Assembly (NCBI GenBank): GCA_003512955.1
Contig: DOTG01000026.1
Span: forward strand, 1 to 64,000
DNA length: 64,000 bases
Reading direction: 5' to 3'
Source: Marinilabiliales bacterium
Lineage (GTDB): Bacteria; Bacteroidota; Bacteroidia; Bacteroidales; SZUA-534
Under the pieces are notes generated by a model that searched no databases, was not told where the DNA came from, and worked only from the letters and a program-made list of their open reading frames with translations. This document shows positions 53,173-61,805 of this stretch, one piece after another (position 1 is the first letter of the stretch; each line of letters opens with the position of its first letter). The position numbers and the translations under genes were made by a program.

Positions 53173-53201
53173 TTTGACAAAAACAAATTAGTATAAATTT
53201 G
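53173..53201 (+). promoter_or_regulatory. Promoter of pnp
   Basis: TTTG (53173-53176), 17 bases, TAAATTTG (53194-53201), an exact -7 match. The start codon at 53255 implies a leader of about 47 bases. Confidence 0.65.
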
Positions 53202-53254
53202 GCTTGCCCGACAGAAAGAAAAGAAACCGGCAGGCCGGTAAGTAAAAAAGAAAG

Positions 53255-55387
53255 ATGAAAATTGTAAACAAACAAATTAACCTGGGAGATGGACGTATTA
53301 TTACCATCGAAACAGGGAAGCTAGCCAAACAGGCTGATGGTGCCGTAGTTGTTAGAATGGGAAATACCATGCTTTTAGCAACAGTTGTAGCTGCACAAGA
53401 AGCTAAAGAAGACGTGGATTTTATGCCTTTGTCGGTTGAATACAAAGAAAGCTATTCAGCTGCAGGAAGATTCCCTGGTGGCTTTACCCGCCGCGAAGGA
53501 AGACCTCAGGATTCTGAAATATTGGTATCCCGGTTGATCGACCGTGCCTTACGTCCATTATTTCCAGATGACTTTCATGCAGAAACTTTTGTTACTGTCC
53601 AGTTAATCTCTGCTGAAAAAGATACCATGCCCGATGCATTGGCCGGATTGGCAGCATCGGCAGCCTTAGCCGTTTCAAACATCCCTTTCAACGGCCCTAT
53701 CTCTGAATGCCGTGTAGCGCGAATCGATGGCAAGTTGGTCATCAATCCCAATACATCTGATTTAACCCGTGCCGATATTGATATTATGGTTGGTGCAACC
53801 TACGACAATATTTTGATGGTAGAAGGTGAGATGAAAGAGGTTTCTGAAGCCGACATGTTGGAAGCCATCAAATTGGCCCACGATACCATAAAAGTTCATT
53901 GCAAAGTACAAATGGAACTGGCCGAAGAGGTGGGTTCAACTGTAAAAAGGGAATATTGCCACGAAACCAACGACGAAGTATTGCGCGAAAAGATTTGGAA
54001 GGAAACCTACGATAAAGTGTATGCTGTAGCTAAAAAATGCCAGGCCGACAAACACCAGCGCCATGAGGATTTCCAAGCGGTTAAAGAAGAATTCCTGGCT
54101 CAATATTCCGAAGAGGAATTGGCCGCTTTAAATACAAACCTGGTTGGAAGGTATTACCACGCGGTTGAAAAAGAAGCTGTGCGGAATTTAATTCTTGACG
54201 AAGGTTTGCGTTTAGATGGCCGTAAAACCACCGAAATCCGCCCTATCTGGAGTGAAGTAGATTACCTACCTTCGGCTCACGGCTCAGCGATTTTCACCCG
54301 TGGTGAAACACAATCGCTTACCACCTGTACCCTTGGGACCAAACTTGACGACAAATTGGTGGACGAAGTGCTGCGTCAGGGAAAAGACCGTTTCCTGTTG
54401 CACTACAACTTTCCTCCTTTCTCAACCGGGGAAGCCAGACCAAACCGTGGTGTAGGCCGCAGGGAAATCGGGCACGGAAACCTAGCCCACCGGGCACTGA
54501 AAAATATGATTCCAGCCGGTGATGAAAATCCATATTCCATCCGTATTGTTTCCGATATTTTAGAGTCAAATGGTTCCTCATCAATGGCTACCGTTTGTGC
54601 AGGAACACTTTCGCTGATGGATGCCGGCATCAAAATTAAAAAACCGGTTTCAGGTATTGCCATGGGTTTAATTACCAAAGGCAACAAATACGCTGTACTT
54701 AGCGATATTCTAGGTGATGAGGATCATCTGGGTGATATGGACTTTAAAGTCACCGGTACCAAAGATGGTATCACAGCTACCCAAATGGACATTAAAGTAG
54801 ATGGGCTTCCTTACGAAGTATTGGCTCAAGCACTTGACCAGGCTAAAGCAGGAAGAATGCACATTTTAGGTAAAATGATGGAAACCATCACTGAACCTCG
54901 CGCCGATTACAAAGAACATGCTCCAAGAGTGGTGAAACTGACCATTCCGAAAGATACTATCGGTGCTTTAATTGGCCCTGGTGGAAAAATCATTCAGGAA
55001 ATTCAAGCCTCTACCGGAACTATTATTGTAATTGAAGAGGTTGACAATACTGGCCGCGTTGAAGTTGTTGCCAACAACAAAGAATCTATTGATGCCGCCA
55101 TCCGTCGCATCAAAGGGATTGTGGCTGTTCCTGAGATTGGTGAAGTCTATAAAGGCAAGGTAAAAGCCATTGTAGCCTTTGGTGCTTTTGTCGAGATCCT
55201 ACCCGGAAAAGAAGGTCTGTTGCACATCTCGGAAATTGAATGGCGCCGTTTGGATAAAGTTGATGAGGTATTGAAAGAAGGCGATGAAGTGGAAGTGAAA
55301 CTGATTGATGTGGATAAAGCTGGGAAATTCAAACTTTCCAGAAAAATACTTTTGCCAAAGCCAGAGCGCAACGATAAAAAAGAATAA
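53255..55387 (+). CDS. pnp: Polyribonucleotide nucleotidyltransferase
   Basis: A 710-residue 3'-5' phosphorolytic exoribonuclease of RNA turnover. Two RNase PH domains are present: the first with G-R-F-P-G-G-F-x-R-R-E-G-R-P (about 70-83), the second with H-Y-N-F-P-P-F-S-T-G-E, R-R-E-I-G-H-G-N-L-A and G-I-A-M-G-L. A KH domain (I-G-A-L-I-G-P-G-G-K-I-I-Q, about 569-581) and an S1 domain (about 625-695, G-A-F-V-E-I-L-P-G-K-E-G-L-L-H-I-S) end the chain. Complete and normal in length. Confidence 0.97.
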   Translation: MKIVNKQINLGDGRIITIETGKLAKQADGAVVVRMGNTMLLATVVAAQEAKEDVDFMPLSVEYKESYSAAGRFPGGFTRREGRPQDSEILVSRLIDRALRPLFPDDFHAETFVTVQLISAEKDTMPDALAGLAASAALAVSNIPFNGPISECRVARIDGKLVINPNTSDLTRADIDIMVGATYDNILMVEGEMKEVSEADMLEAIKLAHDTIKVHCKVQMELAEEVGSTVKREYCHETNDEVLREKIWKETYDKVYAVAKKCQADKHQRHEDFQAVKEEFLAQYSEEELAALNTNLVGRYYHAVEKEAVRNLILDEGLRLDGRKTTEIRPIWSEVDYLPSAHGSAIFTRGETQSLTTCTLGTKLDDKLVDEVLRQGKDRFLLHYNFPPFSTGEARPNRGVGRREIGHGNLAHRALKNMIPAGDENPYSIRIVSDILESNGSSSMATVCAGTLSLMDAGIKIKKPVSGIAMGLITKGNKYAVLSDILGDEDHLGDMDFKVTGTKDGITATQMDIKVDGLPYEVLAQALDQAKAGRMHILGKMMETITEPRADYKEHAPRVVKLTIPKDTIGALIGPGGKIIQEIQASTGTIIVIEEVDNTGRVEVVANNKESIDAAIRRIKGIVAVPEIGEVYKGKVKAIVAFGAFVEILPGKEGLLHISEIEWRRLDKVDEVLKEGDEVEVKLIDVDKAGKFKLSRKILLPKPERNDKKE

Positions 55388-55411
55388 GAAATCTTTGGAT
55401 TTGATTCATAC

Positions 55412-55440
55412 AAAAGCTCCCATATTGGGGGCTTTTTTTT
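55412..55440 (+). terminator. Terminator of pnp
   Basis: Stem AAAAGCTCCC / GGGGGCTTTT with one T-G pair, followed by eight T. Confidence 0.85.
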
Positions 55441-55450
55441 ATTTTTGATT

Positions 55451-55729
55451 ATGGAGATTATAAAAGCATGTCGGATCATTATAACAGGCAGAGTTCAAAA
55501 TGTAGGTTTCCGCTTTCATGCCCAAGATAAAGCCCAAGAATTAGGCGTCGCAGGGTTCGTGAGAAACCAAACAGATGGTTCTGTTTATATTGAGGCGGAA
55601 GGGGCTGAAGAAAAATTAAACGAGTTTGTGCTGTGGTGCTATCAAGGACCCACTTGGGCAACAGTGATAAACGTTAAAGCGGTGGAACAACCTGTTCAGG
55701 AATTTACTACATTCGAGATTCAACGATAA
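55451..55729 (+). CDS. acyP: Acylphosphatase
   Basis: A 92-residue enzyme hydrolysing acyl phosphates. The active-site Arg and Asn are in G-R-V-Q-N-V-G-F-R (about 14-22) and G-F-V-R-N-Q-T-D-G-S-V (about 35-45). The ATG at 55451 fits family length. A short upstream TTG in frame (55445) is less likely. The usual G-R-V-Q-G-V has N in place of G, a frequent substitution. Confidence 0.92.
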   Translation: MEIIKACRIIITGRVQNVGFRFHAQDKAQELGVAGFVRNQTDGSVYIEAEGAEEKLNEFVLWCYQGPTWATVINVKAVEQPVQEFTTFEIQR

Positions 55730-55847
55730 TTCCTTCATTGTAATTGTGGGTATTATTCAACAATTGGATGGCCTCATCTTTACGGCCAAAATAATCTATA
55801 CCCAAATATAATAACACAAAATGATTTGCAGGCATTTTCGTTATCAT
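55707..55847 (-). pseudogene. Possible remnant of a TPR protein (46 codons)
   Basis: A 46-codon frame, ATG at 55847 to TAG at 55707, reads N-H-F-V-L-L-Y-L-G-I-D-Y-F-G-R-K-D-E-A-I, then Q-L-L-N-N, a pattern like one TPR repeat. It overlaps the acyP end by 23 bases. It could be the tail of a decayed gene or a chance frame. Confidence 0.25.
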
Positions 55848-55880
55848 AGTATCTTAATTTACGATATAGATGTATATAAT

Positions 55881-55899
55881 ATTTTGTAAGTTACAAAAT
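55881..55899. repeat. Perfect 19-bp palindrome after the ABC-F gene
   Basis: ATTTTGTAA-G-TTACAAAAT, 9-bp arms around one base. It lies 19 bases past the ABC-F stop, in a very AT-rich stretch with no T run, so it may be a weak terminator or a protein site. Confidence 0.5.
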
Positions 55900-55917
55900 G
55901 TTATATATAAAATTTCA

Positions 55918-57858
55918 TTAGTAGGTTTTGATCCTTTTCAACTCCTCCCATTCCTGATGGGCTTGTTCCCAAAGGTGCATCTCTTTCTCCAGTTCTTTTT
56001 TCAGGGAGTCGTATTTTTCAAAAACCTTAGGATCGGAAAGGTTCTCCGGACGCGAAAGCATTTGATCCATTAGTTCCAGGTCTGTTTCCAGTTTCATTAT
56101 CCGTTCTTCGCTCTCTTCCACGGTTTTTTGAGCTTTACGTATCCGTTTTTCCACCTCTTTCCGTTCCTCGTATTTTATTTTGCTTTCAGAGAGTTCTTTG
56201 GGTTTTTCATCGGCAACAACACGCTTCTGGATATTCAACTGGTTCAGCGTTTCGAGTTTCTTCTTTTCCAAGAATTCTGCAATCCCACCCAAATGCTGTT
56301 TGGCTTTTTTATTTTTGAATTCATACACCGTTTGTACAACACCATCCAGGAAATCACGATCGTGCGATACCAGGATTACCGTACCGTCAAAATTCATAAG
56401 TGCCTGCTTTAAAATATCTTTTGAACGCATATCCAGGTGGTTGGTAGGCTCATCAAGAACCAACAGGTTGGCTGGCTCCAGCAGCAACTTTGCCAACGAA
56501 AGCCGTGCCCGTTCGCCACCTGAAAGTACCGATACTTTTTTGTCCACCTCCTCGCCACGAAAGAGAAACGAGGCCAAAATATCACGGATTTTTAGCCGCA
56601 CATCACCTGTAGCAACCAGATCAATAGTTTGAAGAACTGTTTTGTTATCGTCTAACATTTCGCTTTGGTTTTGGGCGTAATAGCCAATTCTGACATTGTG
56701 CCCCAATTTCAAGTAACCTTGAAATTCGTGCTGCCCGATAATGACTCTTGAGAAGGTAGTTTTTCCTTCACCATTTTTACCAACAAAAGCTACCTTTTCT
56801 CCCTTTTCGAGGGTAAAATCCAGTTTATCTAACACCAAATGGTTCCCAAAACTCTTCGATAGCTCTTTGGTCTCCACTACCACTTGTCCTGAATGGGGCG
56901 CCGATGGGAACCTAAAATGGATGGAACTGGCATCAAGTTCATCAATCTCAATCCGATCGATTTTATCAAGCATCTTTATCCGCGACTGAACCTGAACACT
57001 TTTAGTGGCTTTGTACCGGAAGCGTTCAATAAACTCCTCAGTTTCCTCAATCTTTTTTTGCTGATTTTCATAAGCTGCCCGTTGCTGCTCAAGCAGTTCG
57101 TGCCTTAACTGTACATATTTTGAATATGAAACTTTATAATCATAAATTTTCCCCAATGAAATCTCCAGAGTCCGGGTGGTCAAGTTATCGAGGAAAGCCT
57201 TATCGTGCGAAACTACCACAACGGCTCCTTCATAAACCTTCAGCATCTCCTCAAACCACTGCACCGACTCAATGTCGAGGTGGTTGGTAGGCTCATCGAG
57301 CAGCAGCACATCGGGTTTGCGGAGCAACACTTTTGCCAGTTCAATACGCATCCGCCAACCACCACTAAATTCACCGGTTGGCCTTTCGAAATCGGAACGG
57401 TTAAAACCCAAACCAATCAACGTATTTTCAATGTTGGCCTGAATGCTCGCTCCACCAAGCAAATTAAACCGTTCCGACTTTTCTGTCAGTTGATGGATCA
57501 AATTCAGGTATTCTTTCGATTCATAATCGGTCCGTTCGGCCAATGCCTCATTCAATCGTTGGATATTGCTTTCAATCGTTAATATCTCCGAAAAAGCATT
57601 CATCGCTTCATTAAAAACAGTTTGTGTGTCGGAAACGGCCATCTGCTGGGGGAGGTAACCAATGGTTGTATCTTTGGGAACCGCAATTTGACCTTTGTCA
57701 AAAGGCTGAATGCCGTACAGGATTTTCAATAAGGTTGATTTTCCCGCACCATTTTTTCCGGTAAGCCCCACCCGATCGCGCGGGTTGATTAAAAAACTTA
57801 CCTCATCGAATAACGGGGTTCCTGAAAACTCAACAGTTAAGCCATTTACTGAAATCAT
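55918..57858 (-). CDS. ABC-F family ATPase
   Basis: A 646-residue soluble protein with two ABC ATPase domains and no membrane part, a class acting on ribosomes. First domain: Walker A G-K-N-G-A-G-K-S-T-L-L, signature F-S-G-G-W-R-M-R-I-E-L-A, Walker B L-L-L-D-E-P-T-N-H-L-D. The linker is coiled coil. Second domain: G-K-N-G-E-G-K-T-T-F, L-S-G-G-E-R-A-R-L-S-L-A, L-V-L-D-E-P-T-N-H-L-D. The C-terminal extension is coiled coil as in Uup/YdiF. I start at MISVN (57858); three codons upstream is another ATG. It may be translation-linked or a drug-protection factor; sequence alone does not decide. Confidence 0.92.
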   Translation of the reverse strand: MISVNGLTVEFSGTPLFDEVSFLINPRDRVGLTGKNGAGKSTLLKILYGIQPFDKGQIAVPKDTTIGYLPQQMAVSDTQTVFNEAMNAFSEILTIESNIQRLNEALAERTDYESKEYLNLIHQLTEKSERFNLLGGASIQANIENTLIGLGFNRSDFERPTGEFSGGWRMRIELAKVLLRKPDVLLLDEPTNHLDIESVQWFEEMLKVYEGAVVVVSHDKAFLDNLTTRTLEISLGKIYDYKVSYSKYVQLRHELLEQQRAAYENQQKKIEETEEFIERFRYKATKSVQVQSRIKMLDKIDRIEIDELDASSIHFRFPSAPHSGQVVVETKELSKSFGNHLVLDKLDFTLEKGEKVAFVGKNGEGKTTFSRVIIGQHEFQGYLKLGHNVRIGYYAQNQSEMLDDNKTVLQTIDLVATGDVRLKIRDILASFLFRGEEVDKKVSVLSGGERARLSLAKLLLEPANLLVLDEPTNHLDMRSKDILKQALMNFDGTVILVSHDRDFLDGVVQTVYEFKNKKAKQHLGGIAEFLEKKKLETLNQLNIQKRVVADEKPKELSESKIKYEERKEVEKRIRKAQKTVEESEERIMKLETDLELMDQMLSRPENLSDPKVFEKYDSLKKELEKEMHLWEQAHQEWEELKRIKTY

Positions 57859-58001
57859 ACAAAGCATTTTTTATCTGGCGCAAAAGTAACAACAAATTGA
57901 TGGCTTTGAAAATTTGTTTATGTTGGAATCTTCCTCAAAAAAAAAAACAAATATGTTAGAATTTGAGAACCTTAATATGCAACAATTCCAGATGGTTCCA
58001 T

Positions 58002-58009
58002 TAATTTTG
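58002..58009 (+). promoter_or_regulatory. -7 element of the patatin-barrel gene
   Basis: TAATTTTG matches TAnnTTTG and is 21 bases before the ATG at 58031, giving a leader of about 14 bases and arguing against the longer frame starts at 57914-57920. Confidence 0.4.
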
Positions 58010-58030
58010 GGATTTACTACAATTCCCTTT

Positions 58031-60358
58031 ATGAAGCTACTTTGGAAACCGATAGTTTTAAGCATTATTTTTTTAACAGCCTCTTTACCAAAAATGATAT
58101 TCCCGCAAACGGTAGGGTTAACATTAAGTGGAGGAGGTGCTAAAGGGTTGGCTCATATTGGGCTCATCAAAGCTTTAGAAGAAAACAACATCCCTATTGA
58201 TTATATTGCAGGAACCTCTATGGGAGCCATTGTTGGCGGTTTGTATGCCATTGGTTATACTACAGATGAAATGGAGGCGCTGCTCAATTCCGATGAGTTC
58301 CGCCGCTGGTCGCAAGGTATTATTGATACCGACGAGGAATATTATTATAAATTAAAAAAGGAATCGTCTGACTGGATTGAGTTTCCCTTTTCGAACGTTA
58401 ATGGCGAAATAAAAGCATTGTTACCCACCAACCTCATTTCGCCAGAACAAATGGATTTACGGTTTATGCAATTTTTAGAACCTGCCATTGCCGGAGCCGA
58501 ATATGATTTCAACAAATTGATGGTCCCTTTTTTTTGCATAGCTACCGATGTGCACCGAAACAAACCGGTGACTCTAACACAAGGAAATTTATCATCGGCT
58601 GTGAGGGCTTCAATGACTTTTCCAGGCTATTATAAACCCATCACCATCGACAGTGTGTTGCTATTTGACGGAGGAATGGAAAACAATTTTCCAACAAATT
58701 TGATGCAGGAACGGTTTAAACCCGATGTGCTCATTGGATGTAAAGTGGCATCGAACCCTAAAAAACCGGACGAAGACAATATATTTTTGCAACTGGAGAA
58801 TGTATTTATGAAAAACACCAATTACCAGATGCCTAAAAATGGGATATTAGTGGAGCCAAGCGTAGATGAATTCGGGCTTTTTGATTTTAATCAATTCGAT
58901 AGTCTTTTCAACCGGGGGTATCAGGCTGCCCAGCTTAAAATGGATTCAATCAAGCTGTTGATACACCGCAGGGTTCCGACAGAAGAATTAAACCTGAAAC
59001 GTGAGAATTTTAGAAAACAGATAAAACCATTCGTTATTGACAACATTTATATTACTGGTGTTGATAACCAGACGGTGGATTACATTTTAAAAAACATCAA
59101 ACGGAACCGGCAATTATTAACTTTTGAGGAATTTGAGAAAGAGTATTTTAAAATCTTATCCGACAAGCTGGTCCGTTCAGTCTATCCAAGGGCTCAATTC
59201 AATCCCAACACGGGTTATTTTGATATGTACCTGAAAATAAAAACTAAGAACGAGTTTTCTGTTTCTGTAGGCGGAAACATTTCATCGAACCTCAGGAATA
59301 CCGGCTTTGTGGATTTGGATTATTACTTTCAAAAAAAGAACATCTACAACCTTTATTCAAACATGTTTATTGGGAAGTTCTACAACTCCATTACCGGGAA
59401 GTTCCGTATGGATTTTCCACCCCGCACCATTAAACGGGATCGGGTTATCTCTCCTTTTTATATTGATCTTTCAGCCACAACTAACTACTGGAATTATTTC
59501 AAACTCTCCTCGGAATGGTTTGTCGATAGTGAATCACCCACACAGATTTCCCAAAAAGAGGTCCACTTTCAATCCAATTTTGGGAGGCCTGTAAATACCC
59601 GTGGAATTTTTTACATGGGATTCTCGTATGGCGAATTGTACGATGAATATTTCCAAACCAATCTGGTTGCCAAAGATGACGTGGCCGATGTGACCACCTT
59701 TGATTATTCAAGCATTCATGCCACTTATGAATTCAGTACCTTGAATTACAAGGAATATCCAAATCAGGGACGGTTTCTGAAATTGCAAACCCGCTATGTG
59801 ACCGGTCAGGAAAAATATCGGCCCGGCACCACTCCAGAATTGGAATACCAAAACAAAAGTGAATCGGGACATTCCTGGTATTCGATGCTGGCCGATTATC
59901 AAAGCTATTTTAAAGCCAATCCGAGATTCACGTTGGGAATCCGGGCTACTGTTTTATATTCAAATAAAAGCGCGTTCAGTAATTCCATGTCCACGCTGCT
60001 GAGTGCTTTTAGTTTCACCCCTTTTCCACAAAGCAAAGTAATGTTACTTGAAAATTATCGCTCCCACGGATATGGGGCATTTGGATTGATTCCCATTTTT
60101 ACGTTTACCAAGGCGATTGATCTGAGGATTGAAGCCTATCTGTACCAACCCTACCAGTATATTTATCACCACGATTTTTACACTACCTATTCCGGTAAAT
60201 TTCCAAATCCCATTATTATGGCCTCGGCTGCTTTGGTATTTCATTCCCCGTTGGGTCCATTGGCAGCCACAGCAAGCTATTTTACCAACGAAGAAACACC
60301 CTATTATTTTCAGGTAAGCTTCGGCTATTTGTTGTTTAATAAGCGGGGGATTGATTAG
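58031..60358 (+). CDS. Patatin-like phospholipase fused to an outer-membrane beta-barrel
   Basis: A 775-residue outer-membrane protein. I start it at 58031, where a basic signal peptide (1-26, ending I-F-P-Q) begins; the frame is open 39 codons further upstream. The patatin domain (about 28-230) has the oxyanion loop G-G-G-A-K-G, nucleophile G-T-S-M-G and Asp in F-D-G-G, a complete Ser-Asp dyad. Residues about 335-420 look like a POTRA domain (Y-I-T-G-V, then D-Y-I-L) and about 425-775 form an Omp85/BamA-like barrel ending G-Y-L-L-F-N. This is the PlpD/type Vd layout, where the barrel exports the lipase. Full length for the class. Confidence 0.9.
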   Translation: MKLLWKPIVLSIIFLTASLPKMIFPQTVGLTLSGGGAKGLAHIGLIKALEENNIPIDYIAGTSMGAIVGGLYAIGYTTDEMEALLNSDEFRRWSQGIIDTDEEYYYKLKKESSDWIEFPFSNVNGEIKALLPTNLISPEQMDLRFMQFLEPAIAGAEYDFNKLMVPFFCIATDVHRNKPVTLTQGNLSSAVRASMTFPGYYKPITIDSVLLFDGGMENNFPTNLMQERFKPDVLIGCKVASNPKKPDEDNIFLQLENVFMKNTNYQMPKNGILVEPSVDEFGLFDFNQFDSLFNRGYQAAQLKMDSIKLLIHRRVPTEELNLKRENFRKQIKPFVIDNIYITGVDNQTVDYILKNIKRNRQLLTFEEFEKEYFKILSDKLVRSVYPRAQFNPNTGYFDMYLKIKTKNEFSVSVGGNISSNLRNTGFVDLDYYFQKKNIYNLYSNMFIGKFYNSITGKFRMDFPPRTIKRDRVISPFYIDLSATTNYWNYFKLSSEWFVDSESPTQISQKEVHFQSNFGRPVNTRGIFYMGFSYGELYDEYFQTNLVAKDDVADVTTFDYSSIHATYEFSTLNYKEYPNQGRFLKLQTRYVTGQEKYRPGTTPELEYQNKSESGHSWYSMLADYQSYFKANPRFTLGIRATVLYSNKSAFSNSMSTLLSAFSFTPFPQSKVMLLENYRSHGYGAFGLIPIFTFTKAIDLRIEAYLYQPYQYIYHHDFYTTYSGKFPNPIIMASAALVFHSPLGPLAATASYFTNEETPYYFQVSFGYLLFNKRGID

Positions 60359-60374
60359 TTCATACAGCAGCAGT

Positions 60375-61805
60375 TTAAGTAATCAACTGCGTGCGGTTCG
60401 AATCTAACTTGATAAAGATAAAAAGTAAGAATGTAAATCCCCACAATGAAGAACCTCCATAACTAAAGAAAGGCAGAGGGATTCCGATTACCGGAGCTAG
60501 GCCAATAGTCATCCCCACATTGATGGCTACATGAAAGAACAGGATACTTGCCACACTGTAACCATAAATCCTGCTGAATTTTGACTTTTGCCGCTCCGCC
60601 AGGAACAATAACCTCATTAATAACGCCAAAAACAGAAGCAACACAAATGTAGTCCCAACGAATCCCCACTCTTCACCCACAGTGCAAAAAATAAAGTCGG
60701 TACTTTGTTCGGGCACAAACTTAAATTTGGTTTGGGTCCCTTGCAGGTACCCTTTTCCGATAGGCCCTCCCGAGCCAATGGCTATCATACTTTGATTCAC
60801 GTTGTATCCGGCTCCAAATGGGTCAGACTCAATTCCTAACAGCACTTTAATACGGCGTTGTTGATAATCATCGAGCACATTATCAAAAAAGTAGTTGACC
60901 GAAAAGGCAAACAGGATGGATGAAAAAAGGACTAATAGAATAAAAAATCCGGTTTTCAACTTATGCTTATACATTTGTATTAAAAACAAAACCGAAGAAA
61001 TTAAAAGTCCGGCTAAAACAAGCAATGTTTTTGAAGTCTCAGGGCGGAAATAAGAAATACCAAACCAAGTAATTAAAGTCCCAATCAAAAGTATTGCTGC
61101 TGCAATCAGTGTTTCATGCTGCTTTCGGTAAAAAACAAAAAATGCCAAAAGTGCTAAAATCTCCAGTACAATGATAATAATATAGGTTTCGAAAAGTAGC
61201 GAAACCACAAACAGTACCATCGCCAGGATGCCGAATAATAGATAGACCGAGGGCATCCCTTCGCGGAAATAAACCAGGAAAAACACAAAAAAGACAAGTG
61301 CGGAACCGGTATCGTTCTGTAAAAGAATAAAACCTGCCGGTGCAACAATTAGCAGTCCAAACATCAACAGGGTTTTAAACTTTTCTGGCTTTAAATTATA
61401 GAAGCTTAAGAATTTTGACAAGGCCAAAGCAGTGGCAAACTTGGCAAACTCGGCAGGTTGAATCCGCACCGGACCAATAACAAACCATGACTTTGCCCCA
61501 TTTATCCTGGTTCCAAAAATCAAAACAGCCAAAAGCAGCATAATAGCTAAGGCGTAAATGAGGTAAGCAAACGATGAGTAAAACTTACTATCAACCGCTA
61601 ATGCAATGACAATGATGACAAAACAAGCTCCTATCCAAAGTAGTTGCCGTCCATAGCGAGTAGTAAAAAAGGATTCCTGCAACTGGTCTTCGCTAAAAAC
61701 CGATGAATAGATATTTAACCAGCCTAGTGTTACCAGCAGAAAATATAACCCGATGGTTACCCAATCCAGGTTATTCCATATGTTTGATTTAATGTTTTGC
61801 ATCAA
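60375..61805 (-). CDS. rodA: Peptidoglycan glycosyltransferase RodA
   Basis: A 476-residue SEDS-family inner-membrane enzyme polymerising lipid II during cell elongation. It has about ten transmembrane helices. Family features are I-N-G-A-K-S-W, Q-P-A-E-F-A-K, D-P-F-G-A-G-Y-N-V-N-Q-S, and G-S-G-G-x-x-G-K-G-Y-L-Q-G-T. It is longer than Escherichia coli RodA (370 residues) because of an inserted hydrophobic region at about 190-275. It overlaps mrdA by 17 bases. Confidence 0.94.
   Translation of the reverse strand: MMQNIKSNIWNNLDWVTIGLYFLLVTLGWLNIYSSVFSEDQLQESFFTTRYGRQLLWIGACFVIIVIALAVDSKFYSSFAYLIYALAIMLLLAVLIFGTRINGAKSWFVIGPVRIQPAEFAKFATALALSKFLSFYNLKPEKFKTLLMFGLLIVAPAGFILLQNDTGSALVFFVFFLVYFREGMPSVYLLFGILAMVLFVVSLLFETYIIIIVLEILALLAFFVFYRKQHETLIAAAILLIGTLITWFGISYFRPETSKTLLVLAGLLISSVLFLIQMYKHKLKTGFFILLVLFSSILFAFSVNYFFDNVLDDYQQRRIKVLLGIESDPFGAGYNVNQSMIAIGSGGPIGKGYLQGTQTKFKFVPEQSTDFIFCTVGEEWGFVGTTFVLLLFLALLMRLLFLAERQKSKFSRIYGYSVASILFFHVAINVGMTIGLAPVIGIPLPFFSYGGSSLWGFTFLLFIFIKLDSNRTQLIT

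Noticed and set aside
56180..56632. 150-codon open frame antisense to the ABC-F gene
   Set aside because: It is serine/arginine-rich shadow sequence opposite the second ATPase domain.
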